Below are positions 17,131 through 25,316 of a DNA stretch of 26,150 nucleotides, one piece after another (within the stretch, counting starts at the first letter, position 1; every line of letters starts with the position of its first letter). Source of the DNA: Colimorpha sp045640985 (GTDB lineage Bacteria > Bacteroidota > Bacteroidia > Bacteroidales > P3); NCBI GenBank assembly GCA_045640985.1, contig JAZUFZ010000036.1, forward strand, positions 1 through 26,150, written 5' to 3'. The position numbers and the translations under genes are program-made. The notes beneath the pieces are model-generated. The model was not told the origin of the DNA. It saw nothing but the letters and a program-made list of their open reading frames with translations, and ran no database searches.

Positions 17131-17984
17131 AATGCGAGCAATGTTAATACAAAAATAAAGGGCATTATTGCCAAAATGGAATCGAACCTGTCAAGGAAAC
17201 CACCATGCCCAGGCATGATATTTCCACTGTCTTTCAATCCACAGGAACGTTTCAACATAGATTCTGTCAAATCTCCCAAAGTACCAATCACACTTGTGAC
17301 AAATGCACATACCAGCCAAAACCAGATAGGAATTTCAGGAGCCATCCACGGTCCCAGAAACGCAGCTGCCACAAAAGTAAAAATCAAACCGCACACACAT
17401 CCTTCCCATGTCTTTCCGGGGGAATGCCGAACCCACAGTTTGTGTCTGCCCAACAGAGAACCGCCCATATATGCAAAAGAATCATTAATCCAAACCATCA
17501 GGAATAACAGCATCACTCCCTTCGAGCCTAACGCGTTTGAACAAAGAACTGGTATCATAGCGAGTGGTACCGCTACATACAGAACTCCTAAAACAGTTGC
17601 ACCAACTCCGGCAACTGGATTTTCTTCATTACTCCATAATTTAGAAATCATAAAGAGCATCACCAGCAACGGACAAGCAAATATTAAGGAGTATATGATG
17701 TCGATATGTGGTGCCTCTGACATACCATTCATACTAACGCTACCAGCCAGACAAAACAGAATTACCCCCAAGAGATAACCCACCACACGATTTGCTTTGA
17801 CACCTTTAATTTCGGACATACGGTAAAACTCAAACATTCCGCCGATAGCCACGAAAAGCATGAATGCCGACAATATTACTATTCCTAAAAATTTATTATG
17901 CAACAAATCACCTGCAAATGTACAGAAAATCATCAGAGATGCATATACCGCACCCGATGCTGTTCTTATCCAAAAGGTCTTCAT
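17127..17984 (-). CDS. cdsA: Phosphatidate cytidylyltransferase
   Basis: Forms CDP-diacylglycerol from phosphatidic acid and CTP, the branch point of phospholipid synthesis. The 285-aa polytopic membrane protein has about eight hydrophobic segments. It carries SPGKTWEG (188-195) and the full family signature from Ser242 to Asp268 (SMLKRSCGLKDSGN followed by PGHGGFLDRFD), including the metal-binding acidic residues. The start codon shares one base with the ftsH stop (TAATG), and the 3' end overlaps psd by four bases. This places it in a tightly coupled ftsH-cdsA-psd block. Confidence 0.95.
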   Translation of the reverse strand: MKTFWIRTASGAVYASLMIFCTFAGDLLHNKFLGIVILSAFMLFVAIGGMFEFYRMSEIKGVKANRVVGYLLGVILFCLAGSVSMNGMSEAPHIDIIYSLIFACPLLVMLFMISKLWSNEENPVAGVGATVLGVLYVAVPLAMIPVLCSNALGSKGVMLLFLMVWINDSFAYMGGSLLGRHKLWVRHSPGKTWEGCVCGLIFTFVAAAFLGPWMAPEIPIWFWLVCAFVTSVIGTLGDLTESMLKRSCGLKDSGNIMPGHGGFLDRFDSILAIMPFIFVLTLLAL

Positions 17985-20044
17985 TACTGTTCTAATTTAG
18001 GTTGTTCTGATTGGGTATTTTCTTCGTCAGGCTTTACCGTCTCCGAATCTGACTTGGTAGATTCATCATTCTTTTCAAAAGGTCTTGGTCCATATATCCG
18101 TTCCAAATCATCGCGGAAAAGCACCTCTTTCTCATATAACTGACCTGCCAACTGATCAAGCTGTTCACGATGGCTTAAGATCAATTCTTTGGCTTTAGCG
18201 TATGCCTCTTCCACAATACGTTTTACCTCTGCATCGATCTTCTCGGCAGTTTTCTCACTGAACGGCTTTGTGAAATTCCAATCGCCCTGGCCTGTAGAAT
18301 CATAAAAACTGATATTTCCGATTTCCGGACTCATACCATAATAAACCACAAGAGACTGAGCCATTTTCGTAGCGCGTTCCATATCATTCAACGCCCCGGT
18401 TGAGATTTTTCCAAATACCACCTCCTCAGAGGCACGGCCTGCCATAAGACTTACCATCTCATCGAACAGCTGTTCGTATGTTGTAATCTGGCGTTCTTCT
18501 GGAAGATACCAGGCAGCGCCCAGAGCCTTTCCTCTCGGCACAATGGTAACTTTTACCAAAGGACTTGCCCACTCCAGAAGCCAGCTTACAGAGGCATGTC
18601 CGGATTCATGATATGCAATAGTACGTTTTTCGTTGTCTGTCAGCACTTTTGTGCGTTTTTCCAAACCGCCCACAATACGGTCAATTGCATCCAGGAAATC
18701 CTGCTTTTCTATCTGACGTTTGTTCTTTCGTGCAGCACATAGGGCGGCTTCATTGCAGACATTTGCAATATCGGCACCCGAAAATCCAGGAGTCTGTTTG
18801 GAGAGAAATTCCTTATCAATATCGTTTCCGAGCTTGAGATGCTTCATGTGAACACCAAAGATCTGCTTGCGTTCTTCCAGATCCGGCAATTCCACATAAA
18901 TCTGACGGTCGAAACGTCCCGCACGCAATAATGCCTTATCCAGCACATCCGCACGGTTGGTAGCAGCCATCACTATCACATTAGTACCACTTGAGAAACC
19001 ATCCATCTCGGTCAGCAGTTGGTTCAAAGTATTTTCACGTTCGTCATTAGCGTTACTCAAACCGGCATGGCCACGCGCACGGCCAACCGCGTCAATTTCA
19101 TCTATAAAGATAATACACGGGGATTTTTTCTTTGCCTCATCAAACAAATCTCTCACCCGGGAAGCACCAACGCCCACAAACATTTCCACAAAATCACTAC
19201 CGGACATAGAGAAGAATGGTACATTTGCCTCCCCTGCTACGGCTTTCGCCAGAAGGGTCTTACCTGTACCTGGAGGACCTACAAGCAACACTCCTTTTGG
19301 AATCTTGCCACCCAAGTCCGTATAACGTTTGGGATTCTTCAGGAAATCCACCACTTCCATCACTTCTTCCTTCGCGCCAGCCAATCCTGCCACATCTTTG
19401 AATGTAACATTTGTCGGTGTCTTTCCGTCATACACTTTGGCCTTGGACTTTCCCACACCGAATATGCCGCCGCTTCCACTGCCGCCGCCCATCTGCTTAC
19501 GGGACACGAGACTCATCACCCAGAAGAAAAGCATCAGCAGCAACAACGGTCCGAAGATTATACCGATTTCCTTCCAGGCATTGGCCCGGCGTTCAATATT
19601 GTAACTGATATGACTGCCCGTCTGTTCTTCAACTATAGAAAGTTCCTTGTCGAAATGTTCAAAATTTCCAATGTTATACTTGTAAAATGACGGTGTAGAG
19701 GTCTGTTTTCCCGTCAAGGTCAAACTGAAAAGATCTTTATATTCGTCTTTTCCCAATGCCTCTTTTTTGATATGGATTTCGGCATATTCCTGATTCACGA
19801 CTACGATTTTCTCATAGTCATGATTCAAAAGAATAGGTTCCAGCCTATCCCAGGATATGTCTCTCGGCTGGGTACTGTCTTTGCCACCGAGAAGCATACT
19901 TCCAAGCACAAGAAACAATAGGAAATATATCCCATACATGATTTTGTTTCCTTTAGGCTTGTGTGTTTTGTTCTTATTTCCTGAAGGAAACTTGGGGGTA
20001 TTCTTTTGTGGATTATTAGAGTCTTTATTTGAATTTGATGCCAC
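17984..20044 (-). CDS. ftsH: ATP-dependent zinc metalloprotease FtsH
   Basis: Membrane-anchored AAA+ protease that degrades unneeded membrane and regulatory proteins. The 686-aa protein has a lysine/asparagine-rich N-terminal tail, a first membrane segment (about 37-53), a periplasmic domain, a second segment (about 160-180) and a glycine-rich linker (QMGGGSGSGG). Walker A GPPGTGKT is at 256-263, Walker B IIFIDEID at 311-318, and the second region of homology at about 361-380. The zinc site is HESGH (479-483), with Asp554 as probable third ligand. The C-terminal tail is acidic and polar. The start codon is GTG at 20044; an upstream stop leaves no earlier ATG, and the next ATG (codon 36) would remove the cytoplasmic tail. 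The rsfS stop lies 25 bases upstream. Confidence 0.97.
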   Translation of the reverse strand: MASNSNKDSNNPQKNTPKFPSGNKNKTHKPKGNKIMYGIYFLLFLVLGSMLLGGKDSTQPRDISWDRLEPILLNHDYEKIVVVNQEYAEIHIKKEALGKDEYKDLFSLTLTGKQTSTPSFYKYNIGNFEHFDKELSIVEEQTGSHISYNIERRANAWKEIGIIFGPLLLLMLFFWVMSLVSRKQMGGGSGSGGIFGVGKSKAKVYDGKTPTNVTFKDVAGLAGAKEEVMEVVDFLKNPKRYTDLGGKIPKGVLLVGPPGTGKTLLAKAVAGEANVPFFSMSGSDFVEMFVGVGASRVRDLFDEAKKKSPCIIFIDEIDAVGRARGHAGLSNANDERENTLNQLLTEMDGFSSGTNVIVMAATNRADVLDKALLRAGRFDRQIYVELPDLEERKQIFGVHMKHLKLGNDIDKEFLSKQTPGFSGADIANVCNEAALCAARKNKRQIEKQDFLDAIDRIVGGLEKRTKVLTDNEKRTIAYHESGHASVSWLLEWASPLVKVTIVPRGKALGAAWYLPEERQITTYEQLFDEMVSLMAGRASEEVVFGKISTGALNDMERATKMAQSLVVYYGMSPEIGNISFYDSTGQGDWNFTKPFSEKTAEKIDAEVKRIVEEAYAKAKELILSHREQLDQLAGQLYEKEVLFRDDLERIYGPRPFEKNDESTKSDSETVKPDEENTQSEQPKLEQ

Positions 20045-20069
20045 GTTTATAATTTTATATGTTTATACT

Positions 20070-20426
20070 TTATTTCACTTCAACTCCGTCTTCCCACAGC
20101 TGATCCAGACGGTAGAATTCTCTTTTCTCTTTCTGGAAGATATGCACAACCACATCAAAATAGTCCATCAGAATCCATTCTGCGTTCTGATAGCCTTCTA
20201 CTTTGGACGGATTGACGCCTGTGGCCTTCTTTATCACCTCAAATACATTATCACTCATAGCACTCACATGTGAAGGCACATTACCTGAGGCTATCACAAA
20301 GAACTCCGCCGGAGCCGAAGGTATAGACCGCAAGTCCAACACCTTTATATCTTCACCTTTTTTATCATCAAGTGCTTTGGCTGCCAGTTTCGCCACCACC
20401 TCTGATTCTGAAAATTTCTGTCTCAT
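20070..20426 (-). CDS. rsfS: Ribosomal silencing factor RsfS
   Basis: Binds ribosomal protein L14 on the large subunit and blocks subunit joining when nutrients are low. The 118-aa length is normal. Conserved family stretches are KVLDLRSI, FFVIASGNVPSHVSAMSDNV, EGYQNAEWILMDYFDVVVHI and FYRLDQLWEDG, the last being the typical C-terminal end. The start is four bases after the tsaE stop. In many bacteria rsfS sits with nadD; here it lies between tsaE and ftsH, as is common in Bacteroidales. Confidence 0.94.
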   Translation of the reverse strand: MRQKFSESEVVAKLAAKALDDKKGEDIKVLDLRSIPSAPAEFFVIASGNVPSHVSAMSDNVFEVIKKATGVNPSKVEGYQNAEWILMDYFDVVVHIFQKEKREFYRLDQLWEDGVEVK

Positions 20427-20430
20427 ATAG

Positions 20431-20853
20431 TCAATTATTTCTTATTGATGCTGTTAGTATTCTGTTTCCATTTAATTCAGTAATTTCTACCCTTACATAT
20501 TGTTCCGGCAGAAGGTTTTCCACTTTCTCTGTCCATTCCGTAAAACAATAGCCGTCGCCGTAAAAATATTCTTCATATCCGATATCATAGGCCTCTGCTT
20601 CCGATTTTAGTCTATAGAAATCAAAATGATAGACCGGTTCTCCCTCGCCTGTTGTATATTCGTTGATGATAGCGAATGTGGGACTGCACACATTATCCTT
20701 TACCCCTAATTGATTACACAATTCCTTTATCAGCGTTGTCTTACCCACCCCCATCTTTCCGAAAAATGCGAAAAACCGCTGTTCCGGAAACTCACCGAGC
20801 AGCTGTTCCGCCACTTTCGGCAACGCCTCTATTTTATTGAACTCTATTTTCAT
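20431..20853 (-). CDS. tsaE: tRNA threonylcarbamoyladenosine biosynthesis ATPase TsaE
   Basis: Small P-loop ATPase that works with TsaB and TsaD to place the t6A modification at position 37 of ANN-decoding tRNAs. With the ATG at 20853 the protein is 140 aa, the normal size. It shows Walker A GKMGVGKT (32-39), CSPTFAIINEY, HFDFYRL and CFTEWTEKVENLLPE. The open frame extends 31 codons further upstream, but that part lies wholly within the DUF4293 gene in another frame. The chosen ATG overlaps that gene's stop as ATGA, so I prefer the short form. Confidence 0.94.
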   Translation of the reverse strand: MKIEFNKIEALPKVAEQLLGEFPEQRFFAFFGKMGVGKTTLIKELCNQLGVKDNVCSPTFAIINEYTTGEGEPVYHFDFYRLKSEAEAYDIGYEEYFYGDGYCFTEWTEKVENLLPEQYVRVEITELNGNRILTASIRNN

Positions 20854-21392
20854 CTCAGTCTGTCTGCCGCTCTTACTTTTGCTTCGTCTTTCTTGATTCC
20901 CCTCTGTGCCATCATCAGCAGGACTATGGTCACTAATGGCAGCCAAGTACCTAACGTGTAACTCATCGACGCCCCGTCACACCCCATCTGGGCAGCAAAT
21001 GCCTTGAACGCATCGTCGAATTTGTCAATACCCCAGAAAAGGAGCAAGAACACATAAACCACATTTACGAGGAATGACACAGCTACCATCCGCATCTGAA
21101 GCACTCTGTTGCGGAACATAAAGATGCACACCAGCGCCAATACTGCTGCCAGACCTGCCAATACTGCCAATGGCCAGGTGTGGATATACCCGGACTGATC
21201 CATCACCACATCTCCACCGCTTTCGATCTGGGCAAGCATATCCGGATTATGTTTAGGTATCAGATTCAATGCGCCATCTACTGCGTATCCGGCCGCAGTC
21301 TCACTATGAAACGTTACAGCAGGAAAAACAAAAACCATTGTCAGCCCGATAAAGGCCAGCAGCAACCATAATGTCTGTATTCGTTGTATCAT
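20850..21392 (-). CDS. DUF4293 family membrane protein
   Basis: Function unknown. The 180-aa protein has about four hydrophobic segments: 8-27, about 73-92, about 101-120 and about 145-163. It ends in a basic cytoplasmic-looking tail, RGIKKDEAKVRAADRLR, which I recognise as the conserved end of DUF4293 proteins found in Bacteroidetes. The region between the first two segments (about 30-70) is polar and probably periplasmic. The 3' end overlaps tsaE by four bases, and the DoxX-like gene ends 17 bases upstream. No catalytic motif is visible. Confidence 0.85.
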   Translation of the reverse strand: MIQRIQTLWLLLAFIGLTMVFVFPAVTFHSETAAGYAVDGALNLIPKHNPDMLAQIESGGDVVMDQSGYIHTWPLAVLAGLAAVLALVCIFMFRNRVLQMRMVAVSFLVNVVYVFLLLFWGIDKFDDAFKAFAAQMGCDGASMSYTLGTWLPLVTIVLLMMAQRGIKKDEAKVRAADRLR

Positions 21393-21409
21393 TTTATGTT
21401 ATTTGTATT

Positions 21410-22555
21410 TTAGAATTCGTATTCCAATATCTTTACGGCCTTATTATAGTGCCATTTACCCATCACTTTTGAATCTTTCAGCAGCACAAATCCCGGATTA
21501 CTTCTCATCATAGCCTTGATTGCCGTCTCGTCAGCCATGAAATAGAGCAGGTCCTGCATATCATTTTCGTACAGAAACGCCTCCACATCCTCCTCAAGTG
21601 CAGAAGTCAGCAGCACCATCTCCACACCATTCTCGCTGGTATATTCACGGACCATCTTCATTGCACGCGCACCGGATTCATCCACATCATTAATATGATG
21701 AACCGTGCAGATCATCACCGGGTCTTCTGAGCCGACAAACTCCATCGCTCTGTCTTCTCCGTATAGATCCAACATTGAAAATCCGTCCGCCTTGATGAGA
21801 TAAGGATCAACGACCCTGCTGTCCACAAATTCCCACTCTTCACTGAATCCCGGCTGGTTGTAGTAATCCATAAACTCCTTTGAATCAAACTCGCGGACCT
21901 CCTCTGTTGATTTATTTCTGTAAGTCAAATAACTCTTCACCTCAAATGTCTCTCCCTCCTGAGGTTCGTTTATCATCTTGTTGCCCACCTTCCACGATCT
22001 GAAATCTATGCAAGGCTCATTCTTGATATTCCACACACCGAACACCACCATCACGGCAACAGCACCTATCGCAATCAGCGTATCGCGCTCTGTACGTTTC
22101 CTGCGTCCTACATTTCTTGTTATCAAAATCCATGCCATAGGGACATCCAGAATGACATTTTTCCAGAATGTCTGCCAATTTGTCAGTTTCACAGCATCGC
22201 CGAAACATCCGCAGTCCGACACTTTGTTCGTAAGCGCATCTACGAAAGTCGTTACCGTAAAGAACACCATCATTACGGCCAAAGTCCAGGCCGTCAAACG
22301 CTTGAAACTGTTGGTAATCAGCATCACCCCTACCAGAAACTCCAGCACAATCAATATCATAGCCAGCGTTCCAGCCATCGGTAACGCCCATTCAAACGTC
22401 AGACTGCCAATATTCCAGGCAGTCATATAATCCTCAATCTTGTAGGTAGTACCCAGCGGGTCCACCCCTTTCACAAAACTGGAAAACAGGAAAACCAGCC
22501 CCACAAACCACCTTGCCACCAGATTCAGAACCGTATTGATTTTATTATCTTTCAT
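21410..22555 (-). CDS. DoxX/MauE-like membrane protein with thioredoxin-like C-terminus
   Basis: Function not established. The 381-aa protein begins with a four-helix DoxX/MauE-type domain (hydrophobic segments at about 10-27, 54-77, 86-107 and 134-145), with SSFVKGVDPLGT after the first helix. It contains SDCGCFGDAVKL (about 112-123), the CGCFG motif of MauE-related redox proteins. A further membrane segment is at about 160-174. The soluble part (about 180-381) ends in a thioredoxin-like pattern (ICTVHHINDVDE, FVLLKDSKVMGKWHY) but lacks a CxxC. A role in envelope thiol/quinone redox or oxidative protein folding is an inference. It lies between DUF1599 and DUF4293 in the operon; I know similar proteins from Bacteroides genomes as BT_3928-type. 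Confidence 0.8.
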   Translation of the reverse strand: MKDNKINTVLNLVARWFVGLVFLFSSFVKGVDPLGTTYKIEDYMTAWNIGSLTFEWALPMAGTLAMILIVLEFLVGVMLITNSFKRLTAWTLAVMMVFFTVTTFVDALTNKVSDCGCFGDAVKLTNWQTFWKNVILDVPMAWILITRNVGRRKRTERDTLIAIGAVAVMVVFGVWNIKNEPCIDFRSWKVGNKMINEPQEGETFEVKSYLTYRNKSTEEVREFDSKEFMDYYNQPGFSEEWEFVDSRVVDPYLIKADGFSMLDLYGEDRAMEFVGSEDPVMICTVHHINDVDESGARAMKMVREYTSENGVEMVLLTSALEEDVEAFLYENDMQDLLYFMADETAIKAMMRSNPGFVLLKDSKVMGKWHYNKAVKILEYEF

Positions 22556-22575
22556 CTTCTTGAAATTTTTAATCG

Positions 22576-23115
22576 TTATTTACCCTCATGCAAACGGATC
22601 AGGCAGAACAGCGAATAGTTGATAATATCCATATATCCGCCTTCTACCCCTTCGCTGATCAAAGTCTTGCCTTCGTTGTCTTCAATCTGCTTGATACGGC
22701 GCAGTTTCATCAATATAAGGTCCGTCATCGAACTTACACGCATCTGACGCCAGGCCTCGCCGTAATCGTGGTTCTTGTCGAGCATCAGCTTCACCGTACG
22801 GCCGATATGACAGTCATAGAGTTCCAAAGCACGGTCAAGCGGAAGTTCCAGCTCGCCGTCAGTCCCGAGTTCCTGCTGTATCAAAGCCATGACCGCATAA
22901 TTGACCATAGCCACAAACTCCATATCGACCCCTTCTCCCACCTTGTTCACTCCGCTTTCCTGAATACTTCTGATACGATTGGCCTTGATAAAAATCTGAT
23001 CGGTCAAAGAAGGCATACGCAATATGCGCCATGAAGTACCGTAGTCTTTCGCTTTTTTCTCATATATCCCACGGCATTTCTTAATTTCTTCTGCAAATTC
23101 TTGCTCTGTATTCAT
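22576..23115 (-). CDS. DUF1599 domain protein (duplicated domain)
   Basis: Function unknown. The 179-aa protein is made of two related halves. The first has KKAKDYGTSWRILRMPSLTD, then KANRIRSIQE, then MVNYAVMALIQQE. The second has DKNHDYGEAWRQMRVSSMTD, then KLRRIKQIED, then IINYSLFCLIRLHE. This is the DUF1599 pattern with its DYGxxW-R-S-TD signature. No enzyme motif is obvious to me. It is the first gene of the long - strand operon and faces folP divergently. The DoxX-like gene starts 20 bases downstream. Nucleotide-related roles have been suggested for the domain, but nothing in this sequence proves one. Confidence 0.85.
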   Translation of the reverse strand: MNTEQEFAEEIKKCRGIYEKKAKDYGTSWRILRMPSLTDQIFIKANRIRSIQESGVNKVGEGVDMEFVAMVNYAVMALIQQELGTDGELELPLDRALELYDCHIGRTVKLMLDKNHDYGEAWRQMRVSSMTDLILMKLRRIKQIEDNEGKTLISEGVEGGYMDIINYSLFCLIRLHEGK

Positions 23116-23131
23116 TTTTTTTCTATCTTTG
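23101..23131 (+). promoter_or_regulatory. Promoter of folP-cdaA
   Basis: TTG at 23101-23103 and TATCTTTG at 23124-23131, with a 20-base spacer, fit the Bacteroidetes -33/-7 pattern. The -33 part lies inside the first codons of the divergent DUF1599 gene. The -7 box ends 54 bases before the folP ATG. Confidence 0.6.
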
Positions 23132-23185
23132 CATTATTATAGTGATACGCGATTTTCAATGTATGCACTGATTATCAACGTATAA

Positions 23186-24064
23186 ATGTCAAACCCTATT
23201 TCTATGACGACGTACAAAGATACAAAATTTTCTTCATTCTGCATCAATGTGCAGCAAAAAAATATCACTTTTTTTCAACCGGCGATCTTAGGAATACTGA
23301 ATATCACTCCCGATTCTTTTTACGACGGCGGCCGATATACCCACGAGGCCGCTATCATTAAGCGGGCCCATGAAATCATCGACCAAGGGGCTGACATTAT
23401 CGACATAGGAGCCGTAAGTTCCCGTCCGGGCGCCACGCTTCTCGCTCCGGAAATGGAGCGGGACATTCTGGTTCCCGCCATCAAAAGCATCCGTGCAGAA
23501 CTGCCCCACGCAATTCTCTCGGTAGATACCTGCTACTCTCTCCCGGCAGAAGCCGCCGTCAATGCAGGAGCCGATATGATAAACGACATTTCGGGCGGAC
23601 AGTTCGACTCTCAGATGTTCCCCACCATCGCCCGCCTCCAGGTGCCTTACATACTTATGCACACCCAAGGAACGCCCGACACAATGCAGCAGAACGCGCA
23701 CTATAATGACATCATTCAGGACCTCATCCTTTACTTTAGCCAAAAGCTCGAAACGCTGTATAAATTAGGGGTAAAGGACATCATACTTGACCCCGGGTTC
23801 GGCTTCGCAAAGACAACCGCACAGAACTACGAACTTCTCAACCGGCTTTCTGAACTCAGTCAGATATTCCCCCAGCCGATTCTTGCCGCATTGTCCCGCA
23901 AGTCTATGATCTATAAACCGCTCAACATCACCCCTCAAGAGGCCCTCAACGGAACCACTGCATTAAATACCGTCGCCCTCCTCAACGGCGCCAGACTTTT
24001 GCGGGTTCATGACATTCCCGAAGCCCGCCAGACCATCAAAATCATCGAAAACCTTAAACATTAA
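23186..24064 (+). CDS. folP: Dihydropteroate synthase
   Basis: Joins 6-hydroxymethyl-dihydropterin diphosphate and p-aminobenzoate in folate synthesis; it is the sulfonamide target. The 292-aa TIM-barrel protein shows GILNITPDSFYDGG (36-49), the flexible loop with SSRPGA (78-83), SVDTCY (112-117), NDISGG (133-138), DPGFGFAK (202-209), LSRKS (236-240) and RVHD (273-276), all expected for DHPS. The N-terminal about 25 residues are variable, so the start may be here or at the ATG six codons on. cdaA begins 11 bases downstream, the usual folP-cdaA pair of Bacteroidetes. Confidence 0.96.
   Translation: MSNPISMTTYKDTKFSSFCINVQQKNITFFQPAILGILNITPDSFYDGGRYTHEAAIIKRAHEIIDQGADIIDIGAVSSRPGATLLAPEMERDILVPAIKSIRAELPHAILSVDTCYSLPAEAAVNAGADMINDISGGQFDSQMFPTIARLQVPYILMHTQGTPDTMQQNAHYNDIIQDLILYFSQKLETLYKLGVKDIILDPGFGFAKTTAQNYELLNRLSELSQIFPQPILAALSRKSMIYKPLNITPQEALNGTTALNTVALLNGARLLRVHDIPEARQTIKIIENLKH
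23215..23247 (-). promoter_or_regulatory. Possible promoter of the DUF1599-to-protease operon
   Basis: On the - strand TTG (23247-23245) and TATCTTTG (23222-23215) are separated by 22 bases. The site lies within the first codons of folP. The inferred leader to the DUF1599 ATG is about 90 bases. The -7 box is identical to the folP one. Confidence 0.4.
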
Positions 24065-24075
24065 CAATTACCAAT

Positions 24076-24864
24076 ATGATACCAGGACTTCCCACATTCC
24101 GCATTGTTGATATCCTCGACATAGCCCTCGTAGCTCTGTTTTTCTACGAGCTGTACAAACTTGTCAAAGGCACCAACGTAATGAAAATCTTCTGGGCCAT
24201 CGTCGTATTTTATATCACATGGCGCGTAGTAAGTCTCCTCAACATGAGACTTTCAACAGAAATCTTAGGACAGTTCATCTCCATCGGACTGATTGCCCTC
24301 ATCATCGTATTCCAGCCCGAGATACGCAAATTTCTCCTCATGTTAGGCACAAAGACCCAGATCGGAGGCGACAGTTTCTTCAAGCGGCTGCTCTTCTGGC
24401 GGCACAACATCAACACCACTCCTACCCTCAATCTTGACCCCTATATCCAAGCCTGCATCCACATGTCCCAGACCAGAACCGGAGCCCTTATCATATTCAA
24501 ACGGCAGAACGAGGTAGATGAGTTCACCAAAACCGGAGAAGCCATCAACGCCAAAGTCTCCGCACCGCTCCTTGAAACCCTTTTCTTCAAGAATTCCCCG
24601 CTCCACGACGGAGCAGTCATCGTAAACGGGGACACGATCCTCGCCGCCCGCTGCATTCTTCCCGTCTCCGCCAACCCAAACATCGACCCGAACCTCGGTC
24701 TCCGTCACCGCAGCGCCATCGGAATCAGCGAACAGCTCGATGTCATTTCCGTTATCGTAAGCGAAGAAACCGGAGCCATCAGTTATTCCGTTGAAGGCAA
24801 TATCTACCACAACGTAACCCCAACCCAACTCCACCAGTACCTCTCAAAGAACCTCGTTTCCTGA
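24076..24864 (+). CDS. cdaA: Diadenylate cyclase CdaA (c-di-AMP synthase)
   Basis: Condenses two ATP into the signal nucleotide cyclic di-AMP, which governs potassium and osmotic balance and envelope stress in many bacteria. The 262-aa protein starts with three membrane segments (about 12-30, 36-54 and 65-80). The DAC (DisA_N) domain follows, with KNSPLHDGAVIV (172-183; the DGA motif at 178-180) and LRHRSAIG (209-216; the RHR motif). No regulatory CBS or coiled-coil domain follows, which fits the CdaA rather than the DisA class. It is the last recognisable gene on this strand; repeats follow directly. Confidence 0.95.
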   Translation: MIPGLPTFRIVDILDIALVALFFYELYKLVKGTNVMKIFWAIVVFYITWRVVSLLNMRLSTEILGQFISIGLIALIIVFQPEIRKFLLMLGTKTQIGGDSFFKRLLFWRHNINTTPTLNLDPYIQACIHMSQTRTGALIIFKRQNEVDEFTKTGEAINAKVSAPLLETLFFKNSPLHDGAVIVNGDTILAARCILPVSANPNIDPNLGLRHRSAIGISEQLDVISVIVSEETGAISYSVEGNIYHNVTPTQLHQYLSKNLVS

Positions 24865-24956
24865 CCACTCGACAGCCCATTCCCGCGTGATGCCTCCCGT
24901 ATAGGGGCGTGATAGCTATGGCGAATGGCTGTGGTTCTGCTGTCCCGCAGAGGGCT

Positions 24957-24990
24957 CTACCAGAGAGATACCAGAGAGATACCAGGGAGA
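24957..24990 (+). repeat. Small interspersed repeat tract, copy D
   Basis: ctaccagagagata followed by ccagagagataccaggga. The segment gagataccagagagatacca (24965-24984) is identical to 3795-3814. It is internally periodic with a 10-base unit (gagataccag/agagatacca). A GC hairpin follows a few bases on. Confidence 0.55.
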
Positions 24991-25171
24991 GCGGAGCCTC
25001 CGGTGGAGGCTCTGTGCCAAGCGCAGCGGAGCGCCCGCGCCCAGGCTGATATATAACTAATTATATATTAATATATTATATAGAATATAGAAGGGTCGTA
25101 CGACATAGGATATGGCTTTTTTTTAACTGAGATTGAGATTTGAGATTGTTTAAGCCTATTACTTTTCAAGT

Positions 25172-25316
25172 GACATTTCCTCGCCTCAGCATAATCAAAA
25201 ATAGATTTTGCTTCTGCCCTCAGCTTACGGAAACGTTTCTTTTCAGAGACATTTCCTCGCCTCGGCATAAACAAAAATAGATTTTTGCTTCTGCCCTCGG
25301 CTTACGGAAACGTTTC
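25172..25316. repeat. Two-copy direct repeat (about 69-bp unit, 76-bp period)
   Basis: Copy 1 is 25172-25239 and copy 2 is 25248-25316. Both run from gacatttcctcgcctc to cttacggaaacgtttc and differ at only a few positions, with one extra T in copy 2. Each ends in a palindrome (gaaacgtttc in copy 1, ggaaacgtttcc in copy 2). Read on the - strand, both copies stay open in one frame (FRKLRAEAKSIFDYAEARKC and similar), but I regard that as a low-complexity by-product rather than a protein. Confidence 0.85.

Noticed and set aside
16768..17778. 336-codon + strand frame opposite psd and cdsA
   Set aside because: Both - strand genes have intact signature motifs and coupled starts. The + strand product is His/Thr/Ile-rich with no recognisable domain.
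20854..20946. Upstream extension of tsaE to an earlier ATG
   Set aside because: It would overlap DUF4293 by about 97 bases and add a hydrophilic, non-conserved tail. The ATGA overlap start gives the family's usual length.
24994..25012. GC hairpin after cdaA as a terminator
   Set aside because: The stem (8 bp) is good, but no T-run follows on either strand and it lies about 130 bases beyond the stop codon, so it may be just part of the repeat tract.
25068..25274. 68-codon - strand frame through the tandem repeat
   Set aside because: The protein consists of the translated repeat units plus low-complexity tail and is open in a repeat context. No independent support.
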